A stretch of DNA of 64,000 bases, taken from Chrysemys picta bellii. Taxonomy: Eukaryota; Chordata; Testudines; Emydidae. Position 1 is the first letter of the stretch. Each line of letters begins with the position of its first letter. The notes beneath the pieces were generated by a model. That model was given only the letters and a program-made list of their open reading frames with translations. It did no database searches and had not been told where the DNA came from. The stretch is from positions 75,039,302-75,103,301 of the forward strand of contig NC_088799.1 of assembly GCF_011386835.1 (NCBI RefSeq), written 5' to 3'. Of the stretch, positions 57,648-64,000 are shown one piece after another. Made by a program: the position numbers and the translations under genes.

Positions 57648-60192
57648 CACTGGTCTACAATTTCTGAGAAATTGTCTGCTTCAGAGATAAAATGTGCTAT
57701 TTATTATGTATTTTGATGTGCTGAATTCAAATATGGCAATTAAAACAACTGATTGGCTACTGTTTCTAAGATATTTAAGTTTTTACATTTTATGTCTATG
57801 TATATTGTGTAGATAGTAGAGTTTTAATCATAAATTGTAAACCTAGGTCTTCATGTGTTTATGGTTGCTTTACATGATAATATTTCACCTGTCCTGTTTA
57901 TGTAACACTTTAAAAATCAGCAAAAGGGTTATATAAATAAAGTTTATTATGAAACAAAAGACAAAAAATTATTATGTACATAGTTAAGTCCTATTTAGTG
58001 TCTACTCGGCGCTTCTTGACTTGTCTCTTGTATTCATTAAATGGAGCATCTCTTGTCTCTGTCCAGCAATAGTCTGCAAGCATTGATGGGCTCCATTTGC
58101 CCTGATAGCGTTTCTCCATTGTTGCAATGTCCTGGTGAAATCGCTCGCCGTGCTCGTCGCTCACTGCTCTGCAGTTCGGTGGAAAAAAATCTAGATGAGA
58201 GTGCAAAAAAATCTCTCTTTAGTGACATGTTGCAACCAAGGCTTTTGTATGCCTTGAGGAGGTTTTCCACCAACCGTTGTTGTCTGCCTTGTTGTTTCTG
58301 AGAAAATTTATTGCCACTAACTGGAAGGCTTTCCGTGCCGTCTTTTCCTTGCCACGCAGTGCATGGTCAAATGCATCATCTCGAAGAAGTTCACGAATCT
58401 GAGAACCAACAAAGACACCTTCCTTTATCTTAGCTTCACTTAACCTTGGAAATTTTCCACGGAGGTACTTGAAAGCTGCTTGTGTTTTGTCAATGGCCTT
58501 GACAAAGTTCTTCATCAGACCCAGCTTGATGTGTAAGGGCGGTAACAAAATCTTCCTTGATTCAACATGTGGTGGATGCTGAACACTTTTCCTCCCAGGC
58601 TCCAATGACTGTCGGAGTGGCCAATCTTTCTTGATGTAGTGGGAATCTCTTGCACGACTATCCCATTCACAGAGAAAACAGCAGTACTTTGTGTATCCAG
58701 TCTGCAGACCAAGCAAGAGAGCAACAACCTTCAAATGGCCACAAAGCTGCCACTGATGTTGGTCATAGTTTATGCACCTCAAAAGTTGTTTCATGTTGTC
58801 CTAGGTTTCCTTCATACGGACTGCATGACCAACTGGAATTGATGGCAAAACATTGCCATTATGCAGTAAAACAGCTTTAAGACTCGTCTTCGATGAATCA
58901 GTGAACAGTCTCCACTCATCTGGATCGTGAACGATGTTGAGGGCTGCCATCACACCATCGATGTTGTTGCAGGCTACAAGATCACCTTCCATGAAGAAAA
59001 ATGGGACAAGATCCTTTTGACGGTCACAGAACATGGAAACCCTAACATCACCTGCCAGGAGATTCCACTGCTGTAGTCTAGAGCCCAACAGCTCTGCCTT
59101 ACTCTTGGATAGTTCCAAATCCCTGACAAGGTCATTCAGTTCACCTTGTGTTAGGAGGTGTGGTTCAGAAGAGGGGGATGGGAGAAAATGTGGGTCCTGT
59201 GACATTGATGGTTCAGGACCAGAAGTTTCATCCTCTTCCTCTTCCTCGTCTGACTCAATGAGTGTGATTCTGGTGCATCAGGAACCGGCAGTCCTTCTCC
59301 GTGGGGTACTGGGCGTATAGCTGATGGAATGTTTGGATAATGCCCAGTCCACTTTTTCTTCTTTGACACACCTTTCCCAACTGGAGGCACCATGCAGAAG
59401 TAACAATTGCTGATATGATCTGTTGGCTCTCTCCAAATCATTGGCACTGCAAAAGGCATAGATTTCCTTTTCCTGTTCAACCACTGGTGAAGATTTGTTG
59501 CACAAGTGTTGCAGCATATGTGTGGGGTCCACCTCTTGTCCTGATCTCCAATTTTGCAGCCAAAATCAAGGTGATAGGCTTTCTTAACCATAGTGGTTAT
59601 ACTGCGCTTTTGTGATGCAAAAGTCACTTCACCACAAACATAGCAGAAGTTATCTGCACTGTTCACACAAGTACGAGGCATCTCTGCTCACTTTGGCTAA
59701 ACAGAAATGTGTCCCTTTGCAAAATCAAACACTGACAAATGAGAGAGCACGACACTGTATGATTTCTAGAGCTGATATAGGGCAATTTGTTCAGCAGAGT
59801 GATGTAAGCTTCGTTATGATTGCATCATCCATGACATCTAGGAATAACATGATGCAATTCATATCATGTATGACGCAATACCAGCTTCAGATTGCATCAT
59901 TCATTGTTTTGCTTAAAAAGCAAGTACTGTCCAAAACCCAGTCATAGATTTATTCATAGATCCAGTCAAAGATGTATTTTAGTCATTTCTGGTTTAAATT
60001 GAGATCCCTTCCCTTTATAACTCACTTTTCCTCCGCCATTCCCAAGTCAAGGGTCGTATATACTGACCCAATAGCATATCTTGAAAACTAGAGCCAATCA
60101 ACAATTTTAAGCATCATTTTTGTTCTCAGTGACCCAGAATTAGTAAAGTTTGACTAGATTTATATCAGAAGCATTTTGGCTGTAAAGCAGTG
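57648..60192 (-). mobile_element. CMC-type (CACTA/Mirage/Chapaev-like) DNA transposon
   Basis: The 2545-bp element has termini CACTGGTCTACA and, reverse-complemented, CACTGCTTTACA (10 of 12), with a perfect 3-bp target duplication TAA (57645-57647, 60193-60195). CACTG ends with a 3-bp duplication fit CACTA or Chapaev3 elements. The single gene is on the minus strand. AATAAA on that strand at 57948-57943 lies about 45 bp after the stop codon. The element sits in CHM intron 2, opposite to CHM transcription. Confidence 0.82.
57991..59681 (-). pseudogene. Putative CMC-type transposase, broken
   Basis: The start is ATG 59681 (MPRTCVNSADNFCYVCGEVT). N-terminal cysteine pairs (CYVCG; ICCNTC; NCYFCMV) suggest zinc ribbons. 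A frameshift near 59260 leads into an acidic linker and 59205-58801 (DLVACNNIDGVMAALNIVHD; LFTDSSKTSLKAVLLHNGNV). A TAG at 58803-58801 interrupts; the same frame continues at 58794 with CGHLKVVALLLGLQTGYTKY and CCFLCEWDSRARD, then LGLMKNFVKAIDKTQAAFKY. Two small indels near 58200-58230 lead to HLDFFP and DEHGERFHQDIATMEKRYQG, ending at 57991. FTDSS, CG(H)LKV followed by CFLC, and GERFHQD are candidates for a D-D-(CxxC)-E catalytic layout; the second Asp would be His here. This is a family of otherwise uncharacterised animal proteins; the transposase role is inferred from the element ends. Confidence 0.75.
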
Positions 60193-60580
60193 TAATCCAT
60201 CTCCCCGAGGGATGGTAGCTAGGTCAATTGCAGAATTCTCCTGTTGACCTAGTGTTATCTACACTGTTGGTTGGTCGGTGTGAACCTTTCACACCGCTGA
60301 GTGACATACTTAAACTGACCTGATTTCCTAGGGTATACCAGGCCTTAAATTAAAGTGACTTGGTTTTCAGCGTGCTGAGCACAGGTTGCTGCTGTTGACT
60401 TTATTGGGAGTTGAGTGCTCAGCCTGTAACGCCAGGTCGCATTTTTAGGTGACTACCATTAGATATTCAAGCTGGAAAACTTTGGTCAGACTATCCTGAA
60501 AACTCCCTATATCAAGTTGCTTTTTTTTTTTTTTTTTTAAACCTTTCATCCACTTTTTTAATCACTCTCCACTTGGCCTT

Positions 60581-61551
60581 TGTCAAGGCTGATTCCCCAC
60601 TCTGGCGCTTCGAGTGCAGAAGGTGAGGGCCCACCAGGTCTCTAAAAATTAATACTTGCCACTCCAGGCTTGTATTCAACTCCCAAGGTTACAGCTTTTC
60701 TCTGACCTTGGATTGGTAGATGCTGTCACCACCAAGTGCAAAACCCCTTTGAGAACCCAGGAAGGCGCACTTGGGAATTTCTTCCTGGGGGGTACCCTCA
60801 AGCCCTTTCACCTCCCATCCCCTGGGAAGAGCTGAGAAGAAAAACAAAGGAAATCAGCTGTTGCCATCAGCTAATTAAACATGTGCACAAACCTCTTAGA
60901 ACATACAAATCCATTTCTTTTTGTGGATACAGACTAACACGGCTGCTACTTTGAAACAAATCCAATTTTGTTCTTAAAAAAAGGAAATTTTATTAATAAA
61001 AAATACATCTGGGATTTAGGCTTTTGCTAGATTTAAAAAAAAAAATTACAAGGATTAAGCATGAAGAATAGCTCTCTTGAGGTCCAGCTTAAAGGTTACA
61101 AGCAAAACAAAAGCACCTGGGGTTAGCACAGAGGAATCCGCAAGTCATAAAGAAATAAAAGGGATAATCCTAATCGCATCTTCCTAAACATTTCCTGATC
61201 TACTTACATATCTGGATTGTTAAATGAGTAGTTTCTAGGTATGATACTGACAATTTTTCATACCTGGCCCAAGCTTCTCACCGCATAACTGTTCCCTGTC
61301 TCCCTCTCCCCAAGAACAATAACAGACAAATAAAAGGGGAGTCTTGTTTCAATTTTAAAAAGTTCTAGCCTTCCCATTGGCTCTTTTGGCTGGGTGTCCG
61401 CTCACTTCCTTTTACCTATGCATAGCAGTAAGACTTTTTAACCCTTTACAGATAAAGCAATTAGAGAACAGCTACTAAGAGGGATTTTATAGCTAACTAG
61501 CTGGCTGGGTTCATAAAAGGGAACTCTCCCTCCCCCTCTTCATTTATCACA
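60581..61551 (-). mobile_element. Solo LTR of an endogenous retrovirus, second family
   Basis: On the plus strand it begins TGTCAAGGCTGATTCCCC and ends CATTTATCACA, so the LTR is read on the minus strand from TGTGATAAATG to CCTTGACA. Flanking pentamers are GCCTT and GCCTC. An AATAAA on the minus strand lies near 60990. It contains a 43-bp insertion at 60913-60955. I recall this LTR as abundant in turtles; no internal retroviral genes are present. Confidence 0.83.
60913..60955. mobile_element. 43-bp retroposed fragment with 8-bp target duplication
   Basis: The direct repeats ACAAATCC (60905-60912 and 60956-60963) flank the sequence containing TGTGGATACAGACTAACACG and GCTGCTACTTTGAAAC. I recognise this as the end of a common reptile repeat, but not its class. 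It is tiny for an insertion. Confidence 0.7.
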
Positions 61552-64000
61552 GCCTCCCTAGCTTGGTCTTGACCCGGCCCTAGTTTCCAGCCTTCTGTTG
61601 TTGCTTTACAGTTTTCTCTCTTCCCTGCTATCATTTGTCCAAGAGCTTCTAAGTGTCATGAATTTATTGCGACACATGTGTTTGGCAGCCCTGCTGCCTG
61701 CAGTTCAGGTTCACTGATCTAGAAGGTGTAATTCCACCTGTGGCCACTGAAGGCTGCTGGGGAGGCAGGCTTCAGTGGATTGTCTGTTCTAGATCGGTGA
61801 TGAGCTTGGTATGAAAACCTAAGTATCTGAACGCCTTCCGATAGTCATAGTCATGTTGCTTAATGTACTAACATCTGTTGTGTGTGTTCGCTCATCCTCT
61901 GCCCACCAATATTGCTTGTCCTGCTTGGGTTCATCTTCAGCCAGCTGTTTATCCATGAGCTAATCTCATGCAAGCAGTAGGCCATTTTGGTGGTAGTGGT
62001 GAGGTGGTAGGCGGTGAAAGATAGGTAGAGCTATGTGTTATCAGCATATTACTGGCATCGAGTCTGTTGTCTGACCAGTTCATCTAGTTGCTGCACGTAC
62101 ATGTTGAAAAGAATTAGAGAATTGATCCTTGTGTAACTTCACAAGTGAGGGGTCTGGTAGGAAGGATGTAGTTTCCCATCACTACTTGTTGGTATGTCCC
62201 TTTAGAAAAGATTCAGATTGTTTTAGTGTATTACCCTTGATCCTTGCACCTCTTTCTGGTGAGACAGCAGTATCTCATGGTTGACACTGTTGCATGCTAC
62301 AGAGAGGTCCTGGGGGATGATATCCATTGACAGGAGATCATCCAAAAGTGCCACTAAAAAGATTTCAGTTCTGCTTCTGCTTCAGTTATGCTTCTCCTTT
62401 GAGTCTTAAGAGTGCATGTGGTTCCCATTTGCAAAATTTTTCTCTGCAACCATTAGGGCTAGATGCGTTTTTTTTTGTTTTTTGTTTTTTGTTTCATTTT
62501 TAAATGAAAGCTGAGATTCTCATGCAATGTGATTCCAGCAGTTGGGTTTAAAGAAAATACTAAAAATTATGAAAACTCATAGGAGTTGGTCAGTTGGTGG
62601 GAACAAAAGGTGAGGGAGCTCAGTATTAGCACATGCCCTGGCTCCCCACTGTGCACCCCAGCCCCCAGCAAGACCCTTAGTATCTGCAGCCAGACCTCTG
62701 CCCCCCAAAAGACCCACTGCTTCATAGCCAGACCCCAGCTCTGTCTCCCAGAAACCTCAGCCAGATTCCAGTCCTTTTCCCTCCAGGGAGACCACAGCCA
62801 TGAGTTCCCCAGCTACCAGGACCCAGACAAAAACCAGCACCCACCCAGCTACTTCAGTTCATCAGACATCCCAGCACGCATCCAGCTACCCCAGGCAACA
62901 CTGAGATATCTGAGCCTTCCCAGTTACCTGAGAGACCTTCCAGCACTCACCTAATTTAGCAGTCCCAGACATCTGCCAGCACCTCCACCTAACCCAGCAC
63001 TTTAGATATTTATTTTCCTCCCTTCATGCCCTAGCCATGTAGCTGCCAAGCTTTGTACAGCTCCCTGTCCTCGTCCTCCTCCTTGCCCACAGCTGGTTGG
63101 AGAAGTGTATATTGTCCATAAAACCAACATTTATAGTCATATGCAAATTATATGAAAATATTCAAAATTAGTTTATTAAACATGCCAAAACTGTCACATG
63201 GAGATGCACAAAACTTGCCTCAGTCAGGTCTGGAAGTAGCAGCAAAAAGGGATTTTACAGTGCAGTGAGGGGAAATGGGGCACTTCATGAACAGAATAGG
63301 GTTGTTTAACAGTGGGAGGTCATGTGCATCAAGCTGGCCCTTGTTATGGTGACCAGAAACCATCCCCCAGGGTATCCCAAAAAATCTGGGAACTGGCCAG
63401 TCCCTAAATTGGCTAATCCTAAAGTGTTTTACATCCTAAAATTATGGGACATCACAGTTCAATACTTCAGGCTTCAAGTTTAATGTAATTTGAAATTGAG
63501 TTGAGTGGAGAATGTCCTGTAGATGGGAAATATTTTTTTCTTTAAGAATCTTTAACTACATCATCAAGAAACATGTAGTAGAGAATCTGCAACAGCGCCA
63601 GCAAAGAGGGCGTAGAATCCTAAGAGGTGCTGAATCCTGCAAATCTCATTACTGTGTATGAGGAATCCATGAAGACTTGAAACAGGAGCCATGTTAATTA
63701 TAAACAGTACTTGGAACATGGAAAAATGCAACGTTCGAAGAATAGTAAAATGCTAAATTTGTAGGGGAATACAGTATGTATTTTAAAAAATAAACTTGAC
63801 CATTAATAGGCACCTTCTAAGACCTAGAATTACCAAATTATGATCAGTTAATTTAGACTTTAGATTTCACCTTCTACAGTAACACAATATTATGAATTTA
63901 CTATTCTGTTCTTTGTTGAATTTGATAATTGCTTCTCATCTTATTTCTCCAACTTTAGTATATAGGGTCTATTAAGTTATGTAATAATAGCTGGCTACTG
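61552..64000. other. CHM intron 2 sequence, no gene recognised
   Basis: About 61890-62380 has a LINE-like look (phrases such as CATGTTGAAAAGAATTAGAG, TGACACTGTTGCATGCTACA), perhaps an ancient L2/CR1-type fragment, but no frame holds. A (TTTTTG)n tract is at 62467-62497. From 62630 to 63000 there is a C-rich stretch with recurring CCAGCACCCACCCAGCTAC-like motifs. Exon 3 of CHM was not found. Confidence 0.45.

Larger units (their letters stand above)
57538..60345. mobile_element. Harbinger-type miniature element split by the CMC-like element
   Basis: The left half 57538-57647 starts GGGCTTGTATACACA after TAA and ends CACTGGCGTAGG plus TAA. The right half 60193-60345 starts TAATCCATCTCCCCGAGG and ends GTATACCAGGCCT before TAA (60346-60348). 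Removing 57648-60192 and one TAA gives a continuous element with GTAGGTAATCC at the junction. Confidence 0.82.

Noticed and set aside
61890..62380. Ancient LINE fragment
   Set aside because: The wording resembles an old L2/CR1-type element, but no frame or end could be confirmed; mentioned only in the intron 2 entry.
62586..62954. 122-codon proline/serine-rich frame
   Set aside because: C-rich repetitive composition in an intron, no recognisable domain, no splice evidence.

Overview
This window is vertebrate nuclear DNA and most probably comes from a turtle (cryptodiran). The evidence is a tRNA-derived SINE with a CR1-type tail of the tortoise type (38331-38515), CR1 LINEs, several near-full-length PIF/Harbinger transposons and many hAT and TA-flanked miniature elements. 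The species is inferred from repeat content and is not proven. There is no bacterial gene organisation, and most open reading frames are transposon remains or chance.

Only one host gene is recognisable, CHM (Rab escort protein 1), on the plus strand. A GC-rich promoter with a ZNF143-like site and a YY1-like site leads into coding exon 1 (31677-31725). A 25.5-kb intron follows (31726-57180), then exon 2 (57181-57247) with a consensus splice donor. Exon 3 is not in the window. Everything upstream of about 31.2 kb is intergenic, and everything after 57247 is intron 2.

Layout. 1-1688: short repeats. 1689-5640: Harbinger copy 1. 5851-9272: decayed autonomous hAT with a younger TA-flanked element inside it. 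9550-10345: GC-rich repeat. 10346-13943: AT-rich, little recognised. 13944-14722: hAT miniature element with a perfect 8-bp target duplication. 16109-20776: Harbinger copy 2. 23296-28547: older palindromic element with two tRNA-like promoters, split by Harbinger copy 3 (23866-28279). 30316-30900: CR1 fragment. 31430-57247: CHM promoter, exons 1-2 and intron 1, filled with SINE, CR1, hAT and TA-flanked elements, a fold-back hAT (45755-47845), a Tigger remnant and an ERV solo LTR. 57538-60345: miniature element split by a transposon of CMC (CACTA/Mirage/Chapaev) type, 57648-60192. 60581-61551: second solo LTR.

The Harbinger copies carry the two expected genes, a spliced Myb/SANT-like DNA-binding protein and a DDE nuclease, pointing at each other. 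Every copy is disabled in a different way. The most unusual observations are the CMC-like element, whose termini, target duplication and gene can all be read from the sequence, and the Harbinger leader, which repeats the start of the transposase gene upstream of the real start and carries a different tandem repeat in each copy. Similarity statements come from reading the sequence and recalling families; no database search was run.
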